A stretch of DNA of 64,000 nt from DASSFZ01 sp035283185. Lineage in GTDB: Bacteria > Chloroflexota > Anaerolineae > Fen-1058. The DNA lies in assembly GCA_035283185.1 (NCBI GenBank), contig DATEUJ010000068.1, forward strand, positions 1 through 64,000. The letters run 5' to 3'. Both the position numbers and the translations under genes were made by a program. Below, piece by piece: positions 57,015-64,000 of the stretch. The notes beneath the pieces were generated by a model. It made no database searches. It was not told the origin of the DNA and saw only the letters and a list, made by a program, of their open reading frames with translations. Position 1 is the first letter of the stretch; every line of letters begins with the position of its first letter.

Positions 57015-58013
57015 TTGAAAGACACGATCAAGAAACTCGTTGAGGCCTACGGCCCGTCCGGGTTCGAAGACCAGATCCGCGATATCATCCGAAAGGAAAT
57101 CGGCGGCCTGGCCGACTCGGTGCGCGTCAGCCCGCTGGGCAGCCTGATCGCCGTCAAGAAGGGGACGGGCGGCAAGAATGCGAAGCGCGTGATGCTCGCG
57201 GCGCACATGGACGAGATCGGCCTGATGGTGACCCACGTCGACGAGAAGGGCTACGCGCGCGTCACCCACATCGGCGGCATCCGGCCGCTGAACTGCATCG
57301 GCCAGCGCGTTCAATTCGCGGACGGCACGATCGGCGTGGTCCTGGCCGAGCGACTGGACGACCCGAACAGGACGCCGGGTATGGAGCATTTATTCATCGA
57401 CACCGGCGCGCGCGACCGGGCGTCGTCGAAGGTGAAGGTGGGCGACGCGGCCGGGTTCGTGCAGCCATTCGTCGACCTGGGACAGCGCATAGCCGCCAAG
57501 ACGATGGACGACCGCATCGGCTGCGCGGTGCAAATCGAGGTGATGCGGCGGCTGGCCCGCACGCCGCACGAGGTGCACTTCGTGTTCAGCGTGCAGGAGG
57601 AGATCGGCCTGATCGGCGCACGCACGGCGGGCTACGAGATTAACCCGGACGTGGCGATCGCAATCGACGTGACGCTCACTGGCGACACGCCGAAGGCGCT
57701 ACCGATGGCCGTCGAGTTGGGCAAAGGCCCGGCGATCAAAGTGCAGGATGGGATGATGATCGCCCACGCCGGTGTGAAGAACCTGATGATCCGGCGCGCC
57801 GAAGAGAGCAAGATGCCGTACCAGTTGGAGATCCTGCGCGCCGGCTCGACCGACGCAGCCGCGATCCAGCTCGCGCGCGAGGGCGTGCCTAGCGGCTGCG
57901 TGTCGATCCCGTGCCGCTACGTCCACTCGCAGTCAGAAATGGTCGATACGACCGACGTGCTGCAGTGCGTGAATCTGCTGCTGGCCATCTTGCGCAAGCC
58001 GATCGAAGTGTAG
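57015..58013 (+). CDS. M42-family aminopeptidase, copy 3
   Basis: 332 aa from a TTG start with GGGGAG upstream. Ligands: LAAHMDEIGLMV (His), KTMDDRIGCAVQIE (bridging Asp), VQEEIGLIGARTA (Glu pair), IAIDVTLTGD (Asp), RYVHSQSEMV (His). It is the closest of the three to standard M42 glutamyl/leucyl aminopeptidases. Followed by an intrinsic terminator, so the Thr/Pro protein and three peptidases may be one operon. Confidence 0.95.
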   Translation: MKDTIKKLVEAYGPSGFEDQIRDIIRKEIGGLADSVRVSPLGSLIAVKKGTGGKNAKRVMLAAHMDEIGLMVTHVDEKGYARVTHIGGIRPLNCIGQRVQFADGTIGVVLAERLDDPNRTPGMEHLFIDTGARDRASSKVKVGDAAGFVQPFVDLGQRIAAKTMDDRIGCAVQIEVMRRLARTPHEVHFVFSVQEEIGLIGARTAGYEINPDVAIAIDVTLTGDTPKALPMAVELGKGPAIKVQDGMMIAHAGVKNLMIRRAEESKMPYQLEILRAGSTDAAAIQLAREGVPSGCVSIPCRYVHSQSEMVDTTDVLQCVNLLLAILRKPIEV

Positions 58014-58023
58014 CAAGCAAAAC

Positions 58024-58054
58024 ACCCGGTTTCTTGCAGAAACTGGGTTTCTTT
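58024..58054 (+). terminator. Intrinsic terminator after the M42 cluster
   Basis: Stem ACCCGGTTTCT / AGAAACTGGGT (one G-U pair) with loop TGC, then TTCTTT. Bases 58055-58185 beyond it hold no supported gene. Confidence 0.8.
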
Positions 58055-58185
58055 ACTCTAAAGGCGCAACAGGCTGGACACGAAAGTTGCGAACAATTCC
58101 TCACGGCGATTTTCCCTCACCCGCCGGAGCGCCTCAATCGCGGCGCGGCAGTCGGACGACTTCGGCGATTTGTTGGGCGGCGATG

Positions 58186-59208
58186 TCAGGGCACTGGCGT
58201 CTTGGGCGCCGATGTGACTTGCCCTGTTGCTGCATCGATCCACCACGAGTTATTGTCCCAATCCTTCAGTAAGATTCGCCCATCTACAGACCATTCTTGA
58301 GCGCGCAGGAGTCGTCGGTCGCTCGGGATGAGTGTTGTCAGTGTCAACGTTGGTACATCGACTCGCACCAAAGAAAACAGTGGCGTTTTTGATTCACACA
58401 GCGCGCCATTGGCGATCGTTAAGACCAAGGCCGTTCCATCGGGTGACCAGACAATGTTACCGGCCTCTGGTTCACCAGACCCCGACGATTGGATGGAGAG
58501 AGGCAACATCTGTTCTACTGCTGTCTGCATGTTACGTAGCGCCAATTGTAACGGCTCGCTTGGAGCAATATACGCCATAATTGCTTCATCGGGAGATACC
58601 GCATGTTCAAAGCCCTCGGGGGCAAGAACATCGGTCACCTGTCCGGTGTTCACGTCAACATATCTTATATCTGCATGCGTATCAAAAGGCGGGCTACAAC
58701 CATCCGGTACATCTACCTGAGTAAAATAGAAACGCTGGCTATCCTGTGACCAGTTGAGAAGCCGTGGGTAAGTATACCCTAGCCCGTGTGACCATTCGTC
58801 TACCAACGTCCAACTTACAGAGCCATCTGCCTTGACTACTTGGAACGAGATGTGGTAATCAAGGTCTCCTGCTGGCTGCTCGAACTTCGACAATGCAATC
58901 CACTGCCCATCGGGTGAAATTTTAGATTGGGTGCTCAACTGCTCAAGCGGAGGTGGTGGCGTTATCAGGGCAGGTGTAGGAACCGCCGTCTTTGTTGCGA
59001 TAGGTGCGGCTGATGGCATCGGAGTTGCGGTAGCCGGGGGTGTGGGTGATGTAAGCCTCTGCACGGGTGTCGCGGTTGCCGTCAAGGCAACGTTGACCTC
59101 TGTCTGCGCTGTACATCCGGCATATGCCAGCGTAACCAGGGATGCCAGAGTGAGATAAACCCGAATATCACGAAGAGTGCGTGTCTGCATTACGACAGAA
59201 CTCGACAT
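58186..59208 (-). CDS. WD40-like (TolB-type) β-propeller lipoprotein, second copy type
   Basis: 340 aa. Signal VYLTLASLVTLAYAGCTAQT with lipobox AYAGC, then a Thr/Pro/Ala-rich linker and TolB-like blades (SKISPDGQWIALSKFEQPAG, LLNWSQDSQRFYFTQVDVPD, NIVWSPDGTALVLTIANGAL). Architecture as in the lipoprotein at 14815, but sequence and base composition differ: this gene is visibly less GC-rich than its neighbours, suggesting separate acquisition. The ATG lies eight bases after a TATATA -10, indicating a leaderless message. Probably a surface protein of unknown binding role. Confidence 0.82.
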   Translation of the reverse strand: MSSSVVMQTRTLRDIRVYLTLASLVTLAYAGCTAQTEVNVALTATATPVQRLTSPTPPATATPMPSAAPIATKTAVPTPALITPPPPLEQLSTQSKISPDGQWIALSKFEQPAGDLDYHISFQVVKADGSVSWTLVDEWSHGLGYTYPRLLNWSQDSQRFYFTQVDVPDGCSPPFDTHADIRYVDVNTGQVTDVLAPEGFEHAVSPDEAIMAYIAPSEPLQLALRNMQTAVEQMLPLSIQSSGSGEPEAGNIVWSPDGTALVLTIANGALCESKTPLFSLVRVDVPTLTLTTLIPSDRRLLRAQEWSVDGRILLKDWDNNSWWIDAATGQVTSAPKTPVP

Positions 59209-59215
59209 GTCACAA

Positions 59216-59245
59216 TATATACTCCCCTGGGTGCACCAGGTTCAA
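59216..59245 (-). promoter_or_regulatory. Promoter of the 58186-59208 lipoprotein gene (leaderless)
   Basis: On the minus strand: -35 TTGAAC (59245-59240), 18-base spacer, -10 TATATA (59221-59216), then the ATG at 59208. Confidence 0.65.
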
Positions 59246-59292
59246 ACGACCGACCCTATTCCATCACGCGGCGTCACTGCGCCGCACAGTAG

Positions 59293-59318
59293 GCAGGCCG
59301 CTCATTCGAGCGGCCTGC
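59293..59318 (-). terminator. Hairpin after cysC
   Basis: Perfect 10-base stem GCAGGCCGCT / AGCGGCCTGC with loop CATTCG. No T-run follows on the minus strand, so it may act as an mRNA-stabilising or factor-assisted end. Confidence 0.55.
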
Positions 59319-59325
59319 TTAACTC

Positions 59326-59907
59326 CTACCCCCTCACACCTACTTCTTCGACCAGTGGCATCAACCGCAACGCCTCCAACTTGGCGATCACCTTCGCCGC
59401 GCTGTGCTCCGGCGCTTCGCGGCCATCGGTATAGCAAATCACTTCGGGATTCAACGGCGGCTCGTACGGATCGTCGACGCCGGTGAAGTTCTTGATCTCG
59501 CCGGCCAGCGCCTTCTGGTACAATCCCTTCACGTCGCGCTCAGCCAACACCTCGATCGGCGCATCGACGTACACCTCCACGAAATGCGGAATCTTAGCGC
59601 GGATCTCATCGCGGATCTCACGGTAGGGCGAGATGGCAGCGGCGATAGCGCACACGCCGTTTCGACTGAGGATTTCGCATACCCAGCCGATACGGCGAAT
59701 GTTCGTGTCGCGATCTTCTTTACTGAAGCCCAACCCTCTGGACAGATGCGTGCGGATGACGTCGCCGTCCAGCACTTCGACCTTGACGCCGCGCCGGCGC
59801 AGCTCTTTCTCGACGAAGCCGGAAATGGTGGTCTTGCCCGCACCTGACAGGCCGGTGAACCATATTGTGAAACCGGGATAGCTGTTGGTGGTCATCGTTT
59901 GACTCAT
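59326..59907 (-). CDS. cysC: Adenylylsulfate (APS) kinase
   Basis: 193 aa from the ATG at 59907; a second ATG at 59895 is possible. The enzyme phosphorylates APS to PAPS. P-loop GLSGAGKTTISGFVEKEL, then VEVLDGDVIRTHLSRGLGFS, KEDRDTNIRRIGWVCEILSR and KGLYQKALAGEIKNFTGVDD, then PYEPPLNPEV are all typical CysC motifs. It lies downstream of the ATP sulfurylase fusion on the same strand, so sulfate is activated to APS and then PAPS by adjacent genes. Confidence 0.96.
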   Translation of the reverse strand: MSQTMTTNSYPGFTIWFTGLSGAGKTTISGFVEKELRRRGVKVEVLDGDVIRTHLSRGLGFSKEDRDTNIRRIGWVCEILSRNGVCAIAAAISPYREIRDEIRAKIPHFVEVYVDAPIEVLAERDVKGLYQKALAGEIKNFTGVDDPYEPPLNPEVICYTDGREAPEHSAAKVIAKLEALRLMPLVEEVGVRG

Positions 59908-59917
59908 CAAGCAAGTC

Positions 59918-59981
59918 AAGTTCCCTCAGTTCCCTCAGTTCCTTCCGGAGAGGGACATGCAGAAAGGAACTGAAGGAACTT
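59918..59981. repeat. Inverted nonamer array (GTTCC-type), copy 5
   Basis: AAGTTCCCT, CAGTTCCCT and CAGTTCCTT, then inverted AAAGGAACT, GAAGGAACT. Between the ATP sulfurylase fusion and cysC, 50 kb from the other four arrays of the same type. Confidence 0.85.
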
Positions 59982-59989
59982 CCTTGCCT

Positions 59990-62560
59990 CTACGCGGTGA
60001 TAACCTTCCCACGCATATCACGTGGCACAGGCAGCCCCATCAGGTCGAGGAGGGTCGGCGCGACGTCCATGATGTCCAGGCCGGGCAGCTCGCGCCCGCC
60101 CATCTCGCGTGTGGGATCGTACAGAATGAAAATGCCGTCCTGCGCGTGGTTGGCGTCGTCGGGGCCGGTGTCGTTCTCGAAGGTATGGACGGCGCCGTGC
60201 CCGAACGACCCGACGCAGCGCCAGTACAGATCGCCGAAGTAGACGATCAGGTCTGGCGCGATATTCTCAATCTGGGTATACACGTCTTCGGGCTTGTAGG
60301 CCGTCGTAGGGAGCGGGTTGCCCTTCGCATCGGGGATGGCCTCGATGCGGCGCTTCAGCTCGTCGCGCTCGCGCTCGTAGTCCTCAGGCCCGACGGCGCC
60401 GTGCGGCTCGCGGCCTTGGACGTTCATGAAAATGCGCCCGTAGTAGCCGCCCCCGCCCCAAGCCTTCGTCCGGCTCCAGTCGACCTCGACCTTCTCGAAC
60501 GGTACAATGCCCTGCGGCAGCGGATGTTTGAGCGTCAGGTAGCCCTCGCGCATTAGCCATTCGTTAATCGCGATGCCGCCGTCCATGCGCTTCGCGCCGT
60601 GATCCGACACGACCATGACGACCGTGTCTTCAGGCACCCGTTCCAGAAGTTCCTCAATGCCCTTGTCGACGTAGTGGTAGTAATCCCGGATGGAATCGGC
60701 GTACTTGTTCCCCGCTTCGTAGCGCCAGTGAAGCGGATCGGTGAACGACCAGAAGCCGTGGTTGATGCGGTCTGTGCCCATCTCGACGAACATGAAGAAG
60801 TCCCATGGCTTCTCGACGATCATGCGCTTGACGACTTCGAAGCGGGCGTGCGTCATGTCGTAGATTTGCTTGAGCAGGAAGTCCTTGTCGTCGGTGCGGT
60901 ACTGCGGCACGTCGACGTAGTATTCGCCGACCCACCGGGCAATCTCCTCTTTCAGGCCGGCCGGATGCGTATAGTTGCTCTTGGTGCTGGGGGTGAGGAA
61001 GCAGCTCACCAGGTTGCCGTTAACCGGTCGCGGCGGATACGTCCCCGGCACGCCGACGACGTTCACCCGCTTGCCGGCGCGGCTGAGGATGTCCCACACG
61101 CGATCTTCGCGCACGGCGCTGCCGGTAGCGATCGTCATCTTGTCGTAGGAGCGATCGGCGCGGTTGCGGAAGCCGTAGATGCCGAGCTGGCCGGGGTCTT
61201 TACTGGCGGTCATCACGCTCCACGCCGGGACGGTGATCGCCGGGATGCACGACGTGAGCCTGCCGTACGCGCCGTGACTCATCAGCCTGTTCAGGTTGGG
61301 CAATTCGTCCCGCCACGCCTCGAAGACGTGCTCCGGCGGCGCGCAGTCCAGCCCGATCACGAACACTTTGCGCCCACCCCACTTCGGCGTGACGGGGTCG
61401 ACGATCTCCTTCACATTCCGACCTTCGCGCCTGGCGCGCAGGCCCTCGATCAGGACTCTCGACACCTCAGGGCGCGTAAACTCGGGCGGGAGCGGCTCGC
61501 CGGCTTCCAGGCGGCGGCGCACTTCGCTGCCGCTGAAGACCATGTGGTGCGAAGAATCGTGCGGGCAGGTCTTGGCGCTGACGATCGCGCCGCACTTCTT
61601 GCAGTAAAACGTATTCTCAAAGAACAGCGGCATGATGCCCAGCTCTTCGTAGGTGAAGCTGTCGAAGATATTCTGCGCATCGTAGGTGCCGTAGTAGCTG
61701 CCGACGCCGGCGTGATCGCGCCCGACGATGAAGTGCGTGCAGCCGTAGTTCTTGCGGCACAGCGCGTGGAAGATCGCCTCGCGCGGGCCGGCGTAGCGCA
61801 TGGCCGCCGGGAACACGCCGAGGATCACGCGGTCGGGCGGGTAATAATCGCGCAGCAGGCTCTGGTACGAGGCCATGCGCACGTCGGCCGGGATGTCGTC
61901 GCCCTTCGTCTCGCCGACGAGCGGGTGCAGCAGCAGGCCGTCGACGATCTCAAGCGCGGTCTTCTGGATGTACTCGTGGCTGCGATGCACCGGGTTGCGC
62001 GTCTGGAAGCCGACGACGGTCTTCCAGCCGCGCCGCTCGAACATGCGTTTTGTCTCCGCCGGTGTGTGGCGGAACTCGACGAACTCACGGTTGCTCGGAA
62101 GTTGCAGCGGCGCGATCGGTCCGCCGAGATAGATGTCGCCCTGCGCATACACACGCGCGACGCCAGGGTGCTTCTCGTCCTCGGTGCGGAAGACCTCGTG
62201 TGCCTCGCGCCGCTTGTCGTACTCGAACTTCTCCTGAACGATCATCGTCGCCAGGATGCGGCCGCCCGGCTCGGCGAGCGCGATTTCTTCGCCGTCGCGG
62301 ATCGCGCCGACCTGCTCGCGCGCGACGGGCAGCGTGATCGGGATGCTCCACACGCTGCCGTCTGCCAGGCGAATCTCGCCGACGACGCGCTCGTAGTCGG
62401 CGCGGATCAGGAAGCCGGTCAGCGGCGCGAGCGCGCCGACGCTCAGCAGCTCGACGTCGCTGATGGAGACGTGTGAGAGTTCGAGGGACGTGAGATGCTT
62501 CGCTCGCTGCAGGCGCTCGTCGAGCTCCTGCCCGACGGGGAATTCGGGGATCGGTGACAT
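59990..62560 (-). CDS. sat: ATP sulfurylase fused to a nucleotide pyrophosphatase/phosphodiesterase-type domain
   Basis: 856 aa from the ATG at 62560; an upstream start at 62602 is possible. Residues 1-385 are a complete ATP sulfurylase: FQTRNPVHRSHEYIQKTALE (187-206, with the TRNPVH and HE active-site motifs), GRDHAGVGSYYGTYDAQNIF (280-299) and a zinc site FYCKKCG...TCPHD (C320, C323, C332). After a short linker, residues 397-856 form an alkaline-phosphatase-superfamily phosphodiesterase: metal Asp405 in VIGLDCAPPE, probable nucleophile Thr443 in ITVPAWSVM, DRINHGFW (D, H) and VVSDHGAKRMDG (D, H). The frame is continuous. Sat normally lacks such a domain; the role of the second half is unknown. 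Confidence 0.9.
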   Translation of the reverse strand: MSPIPEFPVGQELDERLQRAKHLTSLELSHVSISDVELLSVGALAPLTGFLIRADYERVVGEIRLADGSVWSIPITLPVAREQVGAIRDGEEIALAEPGGRILATMIVQEKFEYDKRREAHEVFRTEDEKHPGVARVYAQGDIYLGGPIAPLQLPSNREFVEFRHTPAETKRMFERRGWKTVVGFQTRNPVHRSHEYIQKTALEIVDGLLLHPLVGETKGDDIPADVRMASYQSLLRDYYPPDRVILGVFPAAMRYAGPREAIFHALCRKNYGCTHFIVGRDHAGVGSYYGTYDAQNIFDSFTYEELGIMPLFFENTFYCKKCGAIVSAKTCPHDSSHHMVFSGSEVRRRLEAGEPLPPEFTRPEVSRVLIEGLRARREGRNVKEIVDPVTPKWGGRKVFVIGLDCAPPEHVFEAWRDELPNLNRLMSHGAYGRLTSCIPAITVPAWSVMTASKDPGQLGIYGFRNRADRSYDKMTIATGSAVREDRVWDILSRAGKRVNVVGVPGTYPPRPVNGNLVSCFLTPSTKSNYTHPAGLKEEIARWVGEYYVDVPQYRTDDKDFLLKQIYDMTHARFEVVKRMIVEKPWDFFMFVEMGTDRINHGFWSFTDPLHWRYEAGNKYADSIRDYYHYVDKGIEELLERVPEDTVVMVVSDHGAKRMDGGIAINEWLMREGYLTLKHPLPQGIVPFEKVEVDWSRTKAWGGGGYYGRIFMNVQGREPHGAVGPEDYERERDELKRRIEAIPDAKGNPLPTTAYKPEDVYTQIENIAPDLIVYFGDLYWRCVGSFGHGAVHTFENDTGPDDANHAQDGIFILYDPTREMGGRELPGLDIMDVAPTLLDLMGLPVPRDMRGKVITA

Positions 62561-62689
62561 GGCTGTGTAGCTGAGCCTTTCTACAATCTGGTCTCGAAGC
62601 ATGGCTGTATATTACGGTCAAACCGCCCCATTGTACCAGCGGTGATCGGGCGAGTCAAAGGGAGAATGGTAAGAGGGTGAAAACTGGCC

Positions 62690-62695
62690 TATAAT
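62690..62695 (+). promoter_or_regulatory. -10 element of the STAND ATPase gene (leaderless)
   Basis: A perfect TATAAT seven bases before the ATG at 62703. The -35 at the right distance (TGGTAA) is weak. Confidence 0.6.
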
Positions 62696-62702
62696 TTGCG
62701 TC

Positions 62703-63905
62703 ATGGCCGACTACGCGCCGTTCCTGCTTTCGCTCGCCGCCCTGCTGCTGAACTGGCAGGCGGAGAAGACGCTGGGCGAGAAAGCCGCCGAGAAGATCGG
62801 CGACATTCTGGCCGAGTACGCGGGCGAGAAGACGCTCGACAGACTCGTCAGCTTTCTCCGCAAGACCGGAGACGCGGACAAGATCCGGGACGCCTTCCAT
62901 GCCGCCGACGCCTGCTTCAAGCAGGAATGCGGCGACGACACGCTTCGGCAGATGATTATCTCCAAGCCGTTCGCCGCGCTCCCCTCGCTCGAAAAACTGG
63001 CCGCCAGCCTGCCGAAGACACTCGACGATGACGGATTGCTGGCCGCGCTGCGCCGCCGATTCGAGGACGACTGGTCGGGGAAACTGGCGCCCGAGCAGCT
63101 CGACCACGCCGCTGTCACCTATCGCCTGTGCCTTGAGCGTTCGCTCGCCGCGACTTACGGCGCGCTGCTTCCCATGCTATTCACTAAAGTCGAGAGGATC
63201 GAAGCCGCGACCGGGCGTATCGAAGTGACCACTGGCGAACTGCTCACCGGGCAGCGGGAGATCAAATCGCTCCTCGTCGACGTCACAAAACTTGCGCAGC
63301 TTGGCCCACGCGAGTGGCTGCGACCGTCGCCGCCGCGCCCCAGCCGTCCCATGATCGGCCGGCAAGGCGAGTCCGCCGCCGTGCGTAAACTGTTGAACCC
63401 CGGATCGAAAGCTGCCATCACGGCCACGGTGCACGGCACGCCAGGCGTCGGCAAGACGCTGCTCGCCGAGCATCTCGCCTTCGAACTCGACGACCAATTC
63501 CCCGGCGGCGTGCTGCTCGAGCGGCTCGGCACGGGCTTCCGCGACTCGGCGCTTGCCATCCCGCGCCTGAAAGAATGGGCCAGGTACGCGTACGGTGGTC
63601 GGGCGCTCGAAGAAGGCCTCGCCTTCACACCCGATGCCGTGCGCGCGCTGCTCGCCGGGCACGGCGCGCTGCTCGTGGTTCTGGACGACATTTGGGACAT
63701 AAAAGCCATCCGGCCGTGCCTCGACGCGCTGCCGCCGGAAGCCTGCCTGCTCATCACGACGCGCAGCGAGCGGCTGGCGAAAGAGCTGCGCGGCGAAGTG
63801 TACTCGCTCGACATGCTGTCTGACGCAGACGCGCTGGCATTGCTGCGAGCGCGCGTCCGCGCCTCGACCGACGGCGACCGGCCGCTGCTCCAGCGACTGG
63901 CGTAG
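62703..63905 (+). CDS. NB-ARC-type STAND ATPase, interrupted by an in-frame amber codon
   Basis: 400 aa as read. Residues 1-200 form a helical N-terminal region without a recognised effector domain. Then comes a STAND NTPase: MIGRQGESAAVRKLL, Walker A VHGTPGVGKTLLAEHLAFEL (~243-262), Walker B ALLVVLDDIWDIKAI and sensor CLLITTRSERLAKEL. The TAG at 63903-63905 falls in the winged-helix region; the same frame continues as ALGNHAQALDIAGGSLDRLS, typical NB-ARC sequence, so an original GAG (Glu) codon is likely. STAND proteins act as switches in signalling or phage defence; the sensor repeats would lie to the right of the window. Confidence 0.85.
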   Translation: MADYAPFLLSLAALLLNWQAEKTLGEKAAEKIGDILAEYAGEKTLDRLVSFLRKTGDADKIRDAFHAADACFKQECGDDTLRQMIISKPFAALPSLEKLAASLPKTLDDDGLLAALRRRFEDDWSGKLAPEQLDHAAVTYRLCLERSLAATYGALLPMLFTKVERIEAATGRIEVTTGELLTGQREIKSLLVDVTKLAQLGPREWLRPSPPRPSRPMIGRQGESAAVRKLLNPGSKAAITATVHGTPGVGKTLLAEHLAFELDDQFPGGVLLERLGTGFRDSALAIPRLKEWARYAYGGRALEEGLAFTPDAVRALLAGHGALLVVLDDIWDIKAIRPCLDALPPEACLLITTRSERLAKELRGEVYSLDMLSDADALALLRARVRASTDGDRPLLQRLA

Positions 63906-64000
63906 GCGCTGGGCAATCACGCGCAGGCGCTCGACATCGCCGGCGGCAGCCTCGACCGGCTGAGCCGCTCGCAGTGGGCGGCGGCCGTGGCCGAGATGGA
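63906..64000 (+). pseudogene. Continuation of the STAND ATPase frame after the amber codon (partial)
   Basis: Open in the same frame to the window end and encoding recognisable NB-ARC sequence (NHAQALDIAGGSLDRLSRSQ). No start codon or ribosome-binding site precedes it, so it is part of the same, now interrupted, gene. Confidence 0.75.

Noticed and set aside
58058..58246. 62-aa minus-strand ORF after the M42 cluster
   Set aside because: Overlaps the lipoprotein end, no ribosome-binding site, no recognisable similarity.
60599..62476. 625-aa plus-strand ORF
   Set aside because: Antisense shadow of the sat fusion; Arg/Ala/Val-rich with no domain.
1..64000. tRNA or rRNA genes
   Set aside because: No cloverleaf-sized intergenic sequence with T-arm signature (GGTTCGAATCC-like) and no rRNA-like stretch was recognised; a covariance search could still find one.

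Overview
This is a gene-dense, high-GC bacterial window. The mix of genes points to Chloroflexota, possibly Anaerolineae-like. The evidence is: lipoproteins and membrane proteins with Thr/Pro-rich linkers, an ATP-type PEP carboxykinase next to malate dehydrogenase, a TtuA/TtuB-type tRNA thiolation pair, tandem M42 peptidases, a Tad-type ATPase pair, a MoxR/DUF58/DUF4129 set and a small NHLP/Os1348-like peptide. The assignment is an inference from gene content, not from a marker gene. No rRNA, tRNA or CRISPR array was seen.

Layout. 1-109: tail of an IS4-type transposase. 265-2139: NarL-type response regulator and GAF histidine kinase. 2228-5094: queuosine reductase, queuosine-precursor transporter, an S23-type four-helix-bundle protein and the TtuA/TtuB-like pair. 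5433-9533: unknown protein, pckA, mdh and a DUF1385 protein. 9719-12852: kelch lipoprotein, terminator, then an AT-richer four-gene minicluster (small NHLP/Os1348-like peptide, methyltransferase with a peptide-like tail, SnoaL-like protein, stand-alone Lrp/AsnC ligand-binding domain). 12955-16733: a repeat-flanked Asp-box membrane protein, a WD40-like lipoprotein and an M23 peptidase. 17053-19741: a small Cys/His protein, a cupin and three membrane proteins of NnrS/oxidase-like character. 19890-24246: tilS, then a ModE-like regulator with a tungstate-type ABC transporter. 24443-26118: metallophosphoesterase and flavin-fold protein. 26301-28904: CpaF and CpaE. 28995-38104: Cys-rich protein, EF-P, GT-C and GT2 glycosyltransferases, DinG/DnaQ helicase. 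38362-42621: MoxR, DUF58, DUF4129, Roadblock. 42827-53703: pyrG, histidine-kinase remnant, DUF2723 protein, bactofilin, GT2, adenylate cyclase, TgpA-like transglutaminase. 54170-58013: Thr/Pro-rich protein and three tandem M42 peptidases. 58186-64000: lipoprotein, APS kinase, ATP sulfurylase fused to a phosphodiesterase, and a STAND ATPase broken by an amber codon at the right edge.

Two things stand out. The first is the 11.1-12.9 kb minicluster: the methyltransferase's last ~45 residues look like the small upstream peptide, suggesting a RiPP-like or peptide-tagged system not explained by standard annotation. The second is the density of short-unit inverted arrays (7-, 8- and 9-base units) and 15-base hairpin palindromes. 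They sit between genes, often carry stop codons, and in two cases (tilS and the DUF2723 protein) lie inside reading frames. Several genes also have a -10 hexamer 6-9 bases before the start codon, consistent with leaderless mRNAs.
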